DNA of 17,524 nt from an uncultured Christensenella sp. GTDB taxonomy: Bacteria; Bacillota; Clostridia; Christensenellales; Borkfalkiaceae. The stretch spans positions 5,051 through 22,574 of the forward strand of contig CAJTQE010000002.1 of assembly GCA_910578655.1 (NCBI GenBank), read 5' to 3'. Within the stretch, counting starts at the first letter, position 1; every line of letters starts with the position of its first letter. The position numbers and the translations under genes were made by a program. Shown here piece after piece: positions 1 to 6,597 of this stretch. Under the pieces are notes generated by a model. The model was not told the origin of the DNA, made no database searches, and saw nothing but the letters and a program-made list of their open reading frames with translations.

Positions 1-1164
1 AGCCAGAACCTCGCCTGCTCGCGCGATATGCTCGGCAGAGTGTTCGACGGAATGGGCAACCCCCGTGACGGCGGCGAACCCGTCATTCCCGAAAAGGTGC
101 TTGACATCAACGGAGAGCCTATTAATCCGGCCGCCCGAAATTATCCCGACGAATTTATTCAAACCGGCATTTCCGCGATAGACGGACTCAACACGCTTGT
201 ACGGGGACAGAAACTTCCCGTATTCTCTATGAGCGGTTTGCCCCACTCCGAGCTTGCCGCGCAGATAGCGCGTCAGGCAAAAGTAAGGGGAACGGACAGC
301 AAGTTCGCCGTAGTGTTCGCTGCGATAGGTATCACGTTCGAGGAAGCTCAGTACTTTGTTGAGGACTTTAAAAGGACGGGCGCGATAGAGAGGACGGTTC
401 TTTTTACCAACCTTGCAAACGACCCTGCGGTAGAGCGTATTGCAACTCCGCGTATGGCGCTGACCTGTGCGGAATATCTTGCGTTCACCTGCGGTATGCA
501 CGTCCTCGTAATAATGACCGACATTACCAACTACGCGGAAGCGCTCAGAGAAGTGTCCGCCGCCAGGCGAGAAGTTCCCGGCAGGCGCGGTTATCCCGGC
601 TACCTGTATACCGACCTTGCTACAATGTACGAGCGTGCCGGCAGAATAAGGGGCTGCGAGGGTTCGATTACGCAGATACCCATTTTGACAATGCCCGAAG
701 ACGATAAAACCCACCCCATACCCGACCTTACGGGTTACATTACGGAAGGTCAGATAATGCTGTCGCGCGACCTTTATAAAAAGGGAATTAATCCGCCTAT
801 CGACGTATTGCCGTCGCTGTCGCGTCTTAAAGACAAGGGCATAGGCAAAGGCAAAACGCGTGAGGACCACGCGGGTACTATGAACCAGCTTTTCGCGGCG
901 TACGCAAGCGGCAAAGAGAGTAAGGAGCTTTCCGCAATTCTGGGCGAAGCCGCCCTTTCGGACATCGACAAGCTTTACGCAAAGTTTGCCGAAGAGTTTG
1001 AAAAAGTGTATGTAAATCAGGGTTTTAACGCTGACAGAACTATTGAAGAAACTCTCGATATAGGTTGGGAATTGCTGAAAATATTGCCCGTCGGAGAGTT
1101 GAAAAGAATTAAGCAGGAGTTCATCGACAAATATTTAAATAAGGACGAAAATGGCACGACTTAA
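1..1164 (+). CDS. atpB: V/A-type ATPase subunit B (5' partial)
   Basis: Non-catalytic nucleotide-binding subunit B of a membrane V/A-type H+ or Na+ ATPase; it alternates with subunit A in the V1 head. The reading frame is open from base 1, so about 70 N-terminal residues lie outside the window (387 of roughly 460 residues are present). Diagnostic family stretches are visible: SGLPHSELAAQIARQA, where a B subunit has this in place of the GKT P-loop of the A subunit, then ANDPAVERIATPRMALT and the SLSRLKDKGIGKGKTREDH region. The gene overlaps the following subunit D gene by 14 bp, so translation is probably coupled in one operon. The symbol could equally be ntpB. Coupling ion (H+ or Na+) cannot be told from this subunit. 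Confidence 0.96.
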   Translation, partial: SQNLACSRDMLGRVFDGMGNPRDGGEPVIPEKVLDINGEPINPAARNYPDEFIQTGISAIDGLNTLVRGQKLPVFSMSGLPHSELAAQIARQAKVRGTDSKFAVVFAAIGITFEEAQYFVEDFKRTGAIERTVLFTNLANDPAVERIATPRMALTCAEYLAFTCGMHVLVIMTDITNYAEALREVSAARREVPGRRGYPGYLYTDLATMYERAGRIRGCEGSITQIPILTMPEDDKTHPIPDLTGYITEGQIMLSRDLYKKGINPPIDVLPSLSRLKDKGIGKGKTREDHAGTMNQLFAAYASGKESKELSAILGEAALSDIDKLYAKFAEEFEKVYVNQGFNADRTIEETLDIGWELLKILPVGELKRIKQEFIDKYLNKDENGTT

Positions 1165-1777
1165 CGTAAACCCTACGCGTATGGAGCTGAAAAAGCTTAA
1201 AGCGCGTCTTAATACGGCAGTGAGGGGGCATAAACTTTTAAAGGATAAATCCGATGAAATGGTGCGCCGTTTTTCATTGATAATAAAGGAAAATAAGCGT
1301 CTCAGGGACGAAGTGGAAAAAGAGCTTTCCGATATCCTGCGCCGCTTTTCGGTGGCGCGTTCGGTCACGCCTTCTTATCGCGCCGAAACGGCGTTTGCAA
1401 TGCCGTCGGTTGCAATTAAAGCTGAGTGCGGCGTCAAAAGCGTGATGGGGGTCGAGGTCCCCGACATTAAGCTTATAAACGAGAAACGCGCGGACGGACT
1501 GCCATACGCTTATTCCGAAATTACAAGCGAAGCAGACTTTTCCGTGGCGCAGGCCGCAGAGCTTCTGCCCAAAATGGTAGAGCTTGCCAAAACCGAAAAA
1601 GCCGTCCGTATGCTCGCCGCCGAGATAGAGCGCAACAAACGCCGCGTCAACGCGCTTGAATACGTTATGATACCGCAGCTTGAAGAAACGATAAAGTATA
1701 TCAAAAGCAAGCTTGACGAAAACGAGCGTGCCGCAGTAATAAGATTAATGAAAGTAAAAAACAAACCGAATGCATAA
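1151..1777 (+). CDS. atpD: V/A-type ATPase subunit D
   Basis: Central-stalk (rotor) subunit D of the V/A-type ATPase, 208 residues, the normal length. The N-terminus (MARLNVNPTRMELKKLKARL) and the following charged, helical, coiled-coil-forming segment match the family, as does the C-terminal helix containing NKRRVNALEYVMIPQLEETI. The ATG lies inside the end of the subunit B gene, preceded by AAGGA about 6 nt upstream, which supports this start and translational coupling. Subunit D is commonly the last gene of such operons, and here a strong hairpin terminator begins at its stop codon. The symbol could be ntpD in enterococcal nomenclature. Confidence 0.95.
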   Translation: MARLNVNPTRMELKKLKARLNTAVRGHKLLKDKSDEMVRRFSLIIKENKRLRDEVEKELSDILRRFSVARSVTPSYRAETAFAMPSVAIKAECGVKSVMGVEVPDIKLINEKRADGLPYAYSEITSEADFSVAQAAELLPKMVELAKTEKAVRMLAAEIERNKRRVNALEYVMIPQLEETIKYIKSKLDENERAAVIRLMKVKNKPNA

Positions 1778-1820
1778 CGAAAAAGGCATAGCTTCAAGCT
1801 ATGCCTTTTTCGTTATTTGT
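1774..1820. terminator. Bidirectional intrinsic terminator
   Basis: A perfect inverted repeat, 21 bp per arm around a single central base (1774-1816). It contains the stop codon of the subunit D gene and is A-rich on the left and T-rich on the right. It lies between convergent genes (ATPase subunit D and the lipoprotein), so it can serve both strands. Confidence 0.93.
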
Positions 1821-1825
1821 TTTTA

Positions 1826-2800
1826 TTACATCATATTTTTAATCATATTGATTACAGTATCGGTCATATCAACGTAAGTTGCGTCGCCCGTTACCGTATC
1901 GGGAACGGTGACGGTATCGTTATGAGTAAAGATTTCCAACGAACCTTTAATCTTTACGGACAAAGTGGGTACGGGTGCTGCAACGTCTGCACCGTTTTCC
2001 GGCATAGGCATAGAAACGTCTACGTTGGTTACTATGCTTGCCGCATTGAATTTGCCATCCGCGTCAAGCGCGAAATACAAATCGAACTTGAATGCGTTGA
2101 AGGTTATAAGTTGTTTCAGCTGTTCGATACTTACCGAGGTTTCGCCGCCTTCCGCCATAACGAATTCGGCAATCTTCCAAACGGTTTCTTCGGTTGCGCT
2201 GAGTTTAAATTTAACGCCCTTGCTGTCGTCAACGGTAATCTTAATGCCGAACTGCTGAGCCATTGCAAGCATATCTGCAATCGAAATCGCGTCGGAAGCC
2301 GCGTAGAAAGAAGGTAAAGGTTTTTCTTCGACGTTGGGTTGGAGCGCGTCTATAAGCTCAACCAAATTTATTTTAATTTTATCGTCGCCGGAAGCCGCGT
2401 AAACGAATTCCGTATTGGTGTATGCCGTGCCGGAAAATTCGCTGCTGACGGTATGTCCGTTGCTTGTTTGGCTGCTCTTTAAACTTACCGAGCCCTGTCC
2501 GCCTAATCCGGATTCGCTTGCAGATACTTTGTAATCAAGTCCTACCGTAAAGCTTGAGCTTGAAAAACCTGCCGTATCCGTTGTGCCGGAAAAATTAGCC
2601 CTGACACCCATATTAACTGCGTTCGAGTCGAAAATCTTTTCCGCATCGATGTCGTTAATAATAGCAGTAAGCTGTTCGGGTGTTTTTTCCTGATAGTTTC
2701 CCTTAATTGCGCCTTCGTCGGTCTTTTCGCCACAGCCGGTAAACGCCAACATTGATACCGCAACAGCGGATACTGCCAAAGCCGATATAACTTTTTTCAT
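1826..2800 (-). CDS. Lipoprotein of unknown function
   Basis: 324-residue predicted lipoprotein whose family I do not recognise. The N-terminus has a Lys pair, a hydrophobic stretch and a lipobox ending FTGC, so Cys23 would be lipidated after cleavage by Lsp. The mature part has a short acidic linker and then alternating polar/hydrophobic segments rich in Ser, Thr and Gly (residues about 65-145), suggesting a beta-rich extracytoplasmic domain; a substrate-carrier or beta-sheet cup fold is possible but unproven. The start is supported by AAGGAGA 6-7 nt upstream. It has its own tandem promoters at 2842-2899, and it shares a terminator with the convergent ATPase operon. There is no transporter gene beside it, so an ABC solute-binding role is not indicated. 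Confidence 0.85.
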   Translation of the reverse strand: MKKVISALAVSAVAVSMLAFTGCGEKTDEGAIKGNYQEKTPEQLTAIINDIDAEKIFDSNAVNMGVRANFSGTTDTAGFSSSSFTVGLDYKVSASESGLGGQGSVSLKSSQTSNGHTVSSEFSGTAYTNTEFVYAASGDDKIKINLVELIDALQPNVEEKPLPSFYAASDAISIADMLAMAQQFGIKITVDDSKGVKFKLSATEETVWKIAEFVMAEGGETSVSIEQLKQLITFNAFKFDLYFALDADGKFNAASIVTNVDVSMPMPENGADVAAPVPTLSVKIKGSLEIFTHNDTVTVPDTVTGDATYVDMTDTVINMIKNMM

Positions 2801-2841
2801 AATTCATTCTCCTTAAAAAATAAATTCATTATTTTTATAAT

Positions 2842-2871
2842 ATTATAATTTATCGTTTTTATAATGTCAAG
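2842..2871 (-). promoter_or_regulatory. Proximal lipoprotein promoter, perfect sigma70-type consensus
   Basis: On the minus strand, TTGACA (2865-2870), a 17-nt spacer and TATAAT (2842-2847). Both hexamers and the spacing match the consensus exactly. It lies about 40 bp upstream of the lipoprotein start codon. Confidence 0.88.
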
Positions 2872-2900
2872 TTATAATTTATCGTTTTTATAATGTCAAG
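2843..2900. repeat. Perfect 29-bp tandem direct repeat carrying a promoter
   Basis: Copies at 2843-2871 and 2872-2900 are identical over 29 bp and directly adjacent. Each contains a complete -35/-10 pair reading leftward toward the lipoprotein gene. Confidence 0.95.
2871..2900 (-). promoter_or_regulatory. Distal lipoprotein promoter (duplicated copy)
   Basis: On the minus strand, TTGACA (2894-2899), 17 nt, TATAAC (2871-2876). This is the second copy of a 29-bp direct repeat; its -10 box differs from consensus only because its last base falls in the neighbouring copy. Confidence 0.8.
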
Positions 2901-2942
2901 AGATTTTTTTGTTGTGAATAATTACCTGTTAACGGGCTGTTT

Positions 2943-4007
2943 TTATAAATCGAAAGCAATTGCTGTGATGTCGTCGTCAAAGCCCGACTTAAAATTCTTT
3001 AAATTATTTTCCAGATTTTTAATAAATTCTTCCGCCGTGCGTGAAACCGAAAGCGTTTTAATCGCACCCTCCGCGCCGAACATCTCTCCGCGTGCATTCT
3101 TGCATTCGGTTACACCGTCTGTCAAAAGCACAAGAATATCGCCTTTTTTATAGTGGATTACGTCCTCGTAATAGGAGGGGTTTTCAAACCAACTCGAAAT
3201 CGGCGGCGAGTTCAGTATTACGCGCGTAATTCCGGTTCCCGTTTTTAAAAGAATGGGAACGTTGTGTCCTGCCATAGAGTAGGTTATGCTGTCCTCGTCG
3301 ATTCTTACCGACGCTACCGTGACGTAGTTGCGCTCGTCAAGGTTTAACGCGGCAAACTTGCGGTTCAGGTTTTCTATCGCTTTTGCAGGTGAAAGTTCCG
3401 TCTTATCGTAGGCGGCTTTGACAAATGCCGAAAGCATACCTGCGGAAATTCCTTTGCCCGAAACGTCCGCAATTACGCCGAACGCCGAATTTCCGACAGT
3501 GAAAACGTCGGGCAAATCGCCGCCGATGTCGCGGCAGGGGACGTACAGATATGAATATCTTTTACCGCCTGCCCAGTTGCCTGCGGGAAGAAGCCTTTGC
3601 TGAATGCTTTTCGCCGTCTGCAATTCCTGCGCTATTTCAAGCTCGAACGCGTCGTCGATAATCCCCATACACAGCGCTCCGCCAAGCGGTTTAACGGTAA
3701 GGGAATAGGCAACGTCGTGGTTAACTCCGCCGTTGATTACTTTTTGGAAAATTCTGCGGTTGACTTCTTTTTTATTAAGTCGAGCCTCCGTAAAAGCTTC
3801 TTTCAGCTGACAGCCCTTGCAGTCACCGCCGTTGCAGCGTGAGGAAGAATGCGCGCAACAAGTGATTTCCCCCAAAAAGTTTGCCTTGTCGAAGGGGAAA
3901 AGATTTTTAAACGCAACGTTTGAAAAAACCGCTTTTAAATTTTTGTCTATTACGACGACCGCCGTCGGCACGCCGTCTATTATTTGTTTTAAATACTTGC
4001 CTGTCAT
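2943..4007 (-). CDS. PAS-domain / SpoIIE-like PP2C serine phosphatase
   Basis: Probable signalling phosphatase of the SpoIIE/RsbU group, which dephosphorylates STAS anti-sigma-factor antagonists in partner-switching. With the ATG at 4005-4007 it has 354 residues: a PAS-like sensor (about 1-115) and a PPM/SpoIIE domain (about 135-354). Visible metal-site motifs are GGD (162-164), DVSGKG (181-186), TDG (296-298) and DDD (344-346). A Cys cluster (50, 51, 58, 63, 66) sits in the sensor and could bind a metal or Fe-S cluster or sense redox. A TTG 36 nt further upstream would add 12 residues, but it lies upstream of the expected transcription start of the promoter at 4032-4060, so ATG is preferred. 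The ribosome binding site is weak. No STAS or anti-sigma gene is adjacent, so the partner is unknown. Confidence 0.88.
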   Translation of the reverse strand: MTGKYLKQIIDGVPTAVVVIDKNLKAVFSNVAFKNLFPFDKANFLGEITCCAHSSSRCNGGDCKGCQLKEAFTEARLNKKEVNRRIFQKVINGGVNHDVAYSLTVKPLGGALCMGIIDDAFELEIAQELQTAKSIQQRLLPAGNWAGGKRYSYLYVPCRDIGGDLPDVFTVGNSAFGVIADVSGKGISAGMLSAFVKAAYDKTELSPAKAIENLNRKFAALNLDERNYVTVASVRIDEDSITYSMAGHNVPILLKTGTGITRVILNSPPISSWFENPSYYEDVIHYKKGDILVLLTDGVTECKNARGEMFGAEGAIKTLSVSRTAEEFIKNLENNLKNFKSGFDDDITAIAFDL

Positions 4008-4031
4008 ATCTTCACTCGCAATACAATTTCT

Positions 4032-4060
4032 ATTATAAACCAAATCTTTAATTATTGCAA
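4032..4060 (-). promoter_or_regulatory. Promoter of the phosphatase gene
   Basis: On the minus strand, TTGCAA (4055-4060), 17 nt, TATAAT (4032-4037). The expected transcript start is near 4025, giving a leader of about 18 nt before the ATG at 4007 and excluding the upstream TTG codon. The -35 box is a palindrome that also fits the divergent cca promoter. Confidence 0.75.
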
Positions 4061-4083
4061 TTGTTTTAAAAAAGTGCTAAAAT
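4055..4083 (+). promoter_or_regulatory. Promoter of cca, possibly giving a leaderless mRNA
   Basis: On the plus strand, TTGCAA (4055-4060), 17 nt, TAAAAT (4078-4083). Transcription would start at about 4089-4091, on the cca start codon itself (4090). No Shine-Dalgarno sequence precedes that ATG, consistent with a leaderless or nearly leaderless transcript. Confidence 0.6.
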
Positions 4084-4089
4084 AAAAAT

Positions 4090-5430
4090 ATGAAATTACA
4101 AGTTTCAAAAAATCTCCGCGTTCTTGCCAGCGCCTGCCCTTTTCCGCTTTATATCGTCGGCGGATACGTGCGCGACGCGCTTTCGGGCAGAGATTCGCGG
4201 GATATTGACATCTGCGCCCCGTCGTCAGCCGAAGTTTTTTGCTCCGTTGCCGAAAAATGCGGCGCAGAAATAGACGCGGTGTATAAAAATACGGGTACCG
4301 TCAAACTCGGTTTCGGAAAAGAGAAATACGAGTTTACCTGTTTCCGCTCCGACGAATACGTTCGCGGAATTCATACGCCGGTAAAAACTTTTTTCACCGA
4401 TAATATAATTCTCGACGCGCGTCGGCGCGACTTTAAATGCAACGCCGTATATTACGATATCAAGGCGGACGAATTTTGCGACCCGCTGGGCGGTATAGAC
4501 GATATCCGCAACCGCAGGGTGACAACCGTTGCGGACGCGGACAAAGTTTTCGGCGAGGACGGACTGCGGCTTATGCGCCTTGCGCGTCAGTCCGCGCAAA
4601 CGGGATTTATCCCCGATAAAAGCTGCCTTGAGGGCGCGCGGCACAACTGCGCGTTAATTGCGGACGTCTCGCCCGAAAGAATATTTTTCGAGCTGGATGC
4701 AATTTTGCATGCCGACGGCAAATACGGTGTGGAGGGTGCGCAATATAATGGACTGAAAATTTTGGACGATACGCGCGTGCTTGACGTGATTCTGCCCGAA
4801 CTGACCGCAGGCAGGGCAATGGCGCAGAACGAAAAGTTTCACGACCACGACGTTTTGGAACACAGCCTGCGCACCGTTTTGTATGCCGACGGCAGTATCC
4901 GCTTTGCCGCGCTTTTGCACGATATAGGCAAGCCGCGCGCCTTTTTGGACAGCGGCAAGTACTATAACCACGAAAATATCGGCGCGGAAATTATCGCGGA
5001 CGTTTGCGCAAGACTGAAAGTCCCTAAAAAGCTGACGGAGCAGGCGGTCAAGCTTTGCAAACTGCATATGTACGATTTGTCGGGTGACGCAAAAGAAGCA
5101 AAGATAAGAAAACTGATAGTCAATAATCTTGACATTTTCGACGCGCTTTTACTTATCAAACAAGCCGATTTTTCAGCCTGCAAAGATAATCTAAGCGAAG
5201 CTCCGTGCGTAACTAAATGGAGGGGCATTTTTGAAAAAATGCAGGCGGAGGGCGCGCCTATGCGTTTAAGCGAGCTTGCGGTTAAAGGAAACGACCTTAT
5301 TTCATGCGGCGTTCCGCCAAGACAGGTAGGTAAGGTTCTGGAACGGTTTTTATGCGATTGCGCGCTCAACCCCAAGTTAAACGACAAAAAAACTTTGCTT
5401 GCACGCGCAGAAAAGGTCAAATTCATTTGA
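4090..5430 (+). CDS. cca: CCA-adding tRNA nucleotidyltransferase with HD domain
   Basis: Adds or repairs the 3'-CCA end of tRNA in the cytoplasm using CTP and ATP. 446 residues, within the normal range for the HD-containing bacterial form. Head-domain motifs of class II enzymes are present: GGYVRD (24-29), the catalytic DID (38-40), RRDFKCNA (112-119) and EDGLRLMRLAR (156-166). A C-terminal HD-type domain follows, with HDHDVLEHSL (251-260) and LLHDIGK (275-281), so metal-dependent phosphohydrolase activity on tRNA ends is possible. Whether it makes full CCA or only A or CC cannot be decided by eye. It is divergent from the phosphatase gene, lacks an SD sequence, and its last codons overlap the promoter of the next operon. 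Confidence 0.93.
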   Translation: MKLQVSKNLRVLASACPFPLYIVGGYVRDALSGRDSRDIDICAPSSAEVFCSVAEKCGAEIDAVYKNTGTVKLGFGKEKYEFTCFRSDEYVRGIHTPVKTFFTDNIILDARRRDFKCNAVYYDIKADEFCDPLGGIDDIRNRRVTTVADADKVFGEDGLRLMRLARQSAQTGFIPDKSCLEGARHNCALIADVSPERIFFELDAILHADGKYGVEGAQYNGLKILDDTRVLDVILPELTAGRAMAQNEKFHDHDVLEHSLRTVLYADGSIRFAALLHDIGKPRAFLDSGKYYNHENIGAEIIADVCARLKVPKKLTEQAVKLCKLHMYDLSGDAKEAKIRKLIVNNLDIFDALLLIKQADFSACKDNLSEAPCVTKWRGIFEKMQAEGAPMRLSELAVKGNDLISCGVPPRQVGKVLERFLCDCALNPKLNDKKTLLARAEKVKFI

Positions 5431-5455
5431 CAAACTTAACGGTATATTGTAAAAT
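5427..5455 (+). promoter_or_regulatory. Promoter of the rpsF-ssb-rpsR operon
   Basis: TTGACA (5427-5432), 17 nt, TAAAAT (5450-5455). The -35 box overlaps the cca stop codon. The expected transcript start is about 5461-5463, leaving a leader of roughly 50 nt. Confidence 0.85.
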
Positions 5456-5504
5456 TTAATCACCTTGCATACCGAGAGAGGTATGCCGATTAAGTCCGGG
5501 AGGT
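5456..5504 (+). promoter_or_regulatory. rpsF leader hairpin, candidate S6:S18 autoregulatory site
   Basis: A 7-bp stem (5467-5473 with 5480-5486) and a six-base loop is followed directly by CCG (5486-5488). TTAATC (5456-5461) and GATTAA (5488-5493) could form an outer stem leaving an asymmetric internal loop. A structured rpsF leader with a conserved CCG element bound by S6:S18 is known in many bacteria; assignment here is by resemblance. Caveat: if transcription starts at about 5462, the outer stem is not in the transcript, and CTT (5464-5466) pairing with AAG (5492-5494) is the alternative. The SD GGGAGGT (5498-5504) follows. Confidence 0.5.
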
Positions 5505-5511
5505 AAAAACA

Positions 5512-5796
5512 ATGAAAACTTACGAAATGCTTTACATTTTGGATGCAGCCGTTTCCGATGAAGGAAAGGAAGCGTTCGTTAAAAAGTTCGAAGATATAGT
5601 TACGTCTTCAAACGGTAAAGTCGTATCCACTGACAAGTGGGGCGTAAAGAGGCTTGCTTATCCTATCAACTATAAGCACGACGGATATTACGTTTTGATG
5701 ACTTTCGAAGCAGACAGTTCGGCAGTGAAAGAGCTTGACAGAATTGCGGGTCTTTCTTCCGAAGTTTTAAGAAGAGTTATTACAGTTAAAAATTAA
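5512..5796 (+). CDS. rpsF: 30S ribosomal protein S6
   Basis: Primary 30S protein that binds as a heterodimer with S18 on the platform of the small subunit. 94 residues, normal length, with the family hallmarks MKTYEMLYIL at the N-terminus, WGVKRLAYPI in the middle and the LRRVITVKN end. The start is fixed by a strong GGGAGGT sequence 7 nt upstream. First gene of the conserved rpsF-ssb-rpsR operon; the gap to ssb is 10 bp. There is no acidic or Glu-rich extension of the kind added by RimK in Escherichia coli, so the RimK-like ligase in this window is unlikely to act on this protein in the E. coli manner. Confidence 0.98.
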   Translation: MKTYEMLYILDAAVSDEGKEAFVKKFEDIVTSSNGKVVSTDKWGVKRLAYPINYKHDGYYVLMTFEADSSAVKELDRIAGLSSEVLRRVITVKN

Positions 5797-5806
5797 GGAA
5801 CAGAAG

Positions 5807-6217
5807 ATGAACAAAGTATTTTTGATAGGAAATTTAACCCGTGACCCCGAATTGACGGAAACGACTTCGGGCGTGGCTCTGTGCCGTTTTTCGATAGCCG
5901 TAAACAGAAATTACGGTTCTGCCGACGGCGAAAGAAAGACTGACTTCTTTAACATAGTCGCTTGGCGCGGACTTGGCGAAACTGTCAACCGCTTCGCAAA
6001 AAAGGGCAACAAAGTTGCCGTAAGCGGCTCTATAGAGCTTAGAAATTACGAAGACAGTCAGGGCGTAAAGCGCACGGGTGTAGACATCGTGGCTCAGGAC
6101 GTAGAGTTCCTGACGCCGAAGGGTAACGGCGGCGACAGCTTTGCCGAAGCTCCCTCGTCAGGTACGAAGAGGGCAAGCTTACAGGCGTTTGACGACGATA
6201 CCGATATACCTTTCTAA
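5807..6217 (+). CDS. ssb: Single-stranded DNA-binding protein
   Basis: Binds single-stranded DNA during replication, repair and recombination. 136 residues: an OB fold (about 1-105) beginning MNKVFLIGNLTRDPE and containing FFNIVAWRGLGETVNRFAKKG, a very short linker, and the acidic C-terminal tip DDDTDIPF that recruits partner proteins. The linker is shorter than in many SSBs but the tip is intact. AAGGAAC about 5 nt upstream gives a modest ribosome binding site. It lies between rpsF and rpsR, the classic arrangement in Bacillota. Confidence 0.97.
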   Translation: MNKVFLIGNLTRDPELTETTSGVALCRFSIAVNRNYGSADGERKTDFFNIVAWRGLGETVNRFAKKGNKVAVSGSIELRNYEDSQGVKRTGVDIVAQDVEFLTPKGNGGDSFAEAPSSGTKRASLQAFDDDTDIPF

Positions 6218-6237
6218 ATTATTAAGGAGGTCAGATT

Positions 6238-6495
6238 ATGGAAGAAAATAAGACAGCGGCAGCTCCCAAAAAGAGCTACAAGAAGATGCCGCGCAGAAGA
6301 GTTTGCGTATTCTGTCAGGAAAAAGTAACTGAAATAGATTATAAAGACGTAACCCGTTTAAAGAAATTCGTTGCGGAGAGCGGCAAAATTATGCCTCGCA
6401 GAATGACGGGTACTTGTGCAAAACATCAGCGTGAACTGTCCACTGCCATCAAGCGTGCGAGAGTTTCCGCCCTGCTTCCTTTCAAAGCAGAATAA
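6238..6495 (+). CDS. rpsR: 30S ribosomal protein S18, zinc-type
   Basis: Small-subunit protein that pairs with S6. 85 residues with the conserved core RRRVCVFCQEK, DYKDVTRLKKFV and GTCAKHQRELSTAIKRAR. The C-x2-C (VCVFC) together with C-x2-H (CAKH) is the zinc-ribbon-like C+ form of S18. The N-terminal 15 residues are a Lys- and Ala-rich extension. A strong AAGGAGGT sequence precedes the ATG. Last gene of the operon, followed by an intrinsic terminator. Confidence 0.97.
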   Translation: MEENKTAAAPKKSYKKMPRRRVCVFCQEKVTEIDYKDVTRLKKFVAESGKIMPRRMTGTCAKHQRELSTAIKRARVSALLPFKAE

Positions 6496-6499
6496 TACG

Positions 6500-6533
6500 A
6501 AAGACCTTATTTAAAAAATAAGGTCTTTTTTTT
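6500..6533 (+). terminator. Terminator of the rpsF-ssb-rpsR operon
   Basis: A 12-bp stem, AAAGACCTTATT (6500-6511) with its complement (6517-6528), a five-base loop and a T run to 6533. It lies just after the rpsR stop codon. Confidence 0.93.
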
Positions 6534-6544
6534 GTGTTGTAATA

Positions 6545-6573
6545 TTGACATACGTTATTAAATAACATATAAT
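6545..6573 (+). promoter_or_regulatory. Consensus promoter with a palindrome in its spacer
   Basis: TTGACA (6545-6550), 17 nt, TATAAT (6568-6573): a perfect sigma70-type consensus driving the broken membrane protein gene. The spacer holds GTTATTAAATAAC (6554-6566), a perfect 13-bp palindrome around one base that could be a repressor operator. The operator role is inference. Confidence 0.82.
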
Positions 6574-6597
6574 AAAACAAAAAAAGGGGAAAAGTAT

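Noticed and set aside
1817..2317. 166-residue plus-strand open frame opposite the lipoprotein gene
   Set aside because: Antisense to a gene with a clear signal peptide, SD and promoter; its own sequence has no SD and an unlikely composition (many Cys, Tyr, Arg).
4008..4043. TTG at 4041-4043 as the start of the phosphatase
   Set aside because: It lies upstream of the expected transcript start of a good promoter (TTGCAA-17-TATAAT) and has no SD; the ATG at 4007 is preferred.
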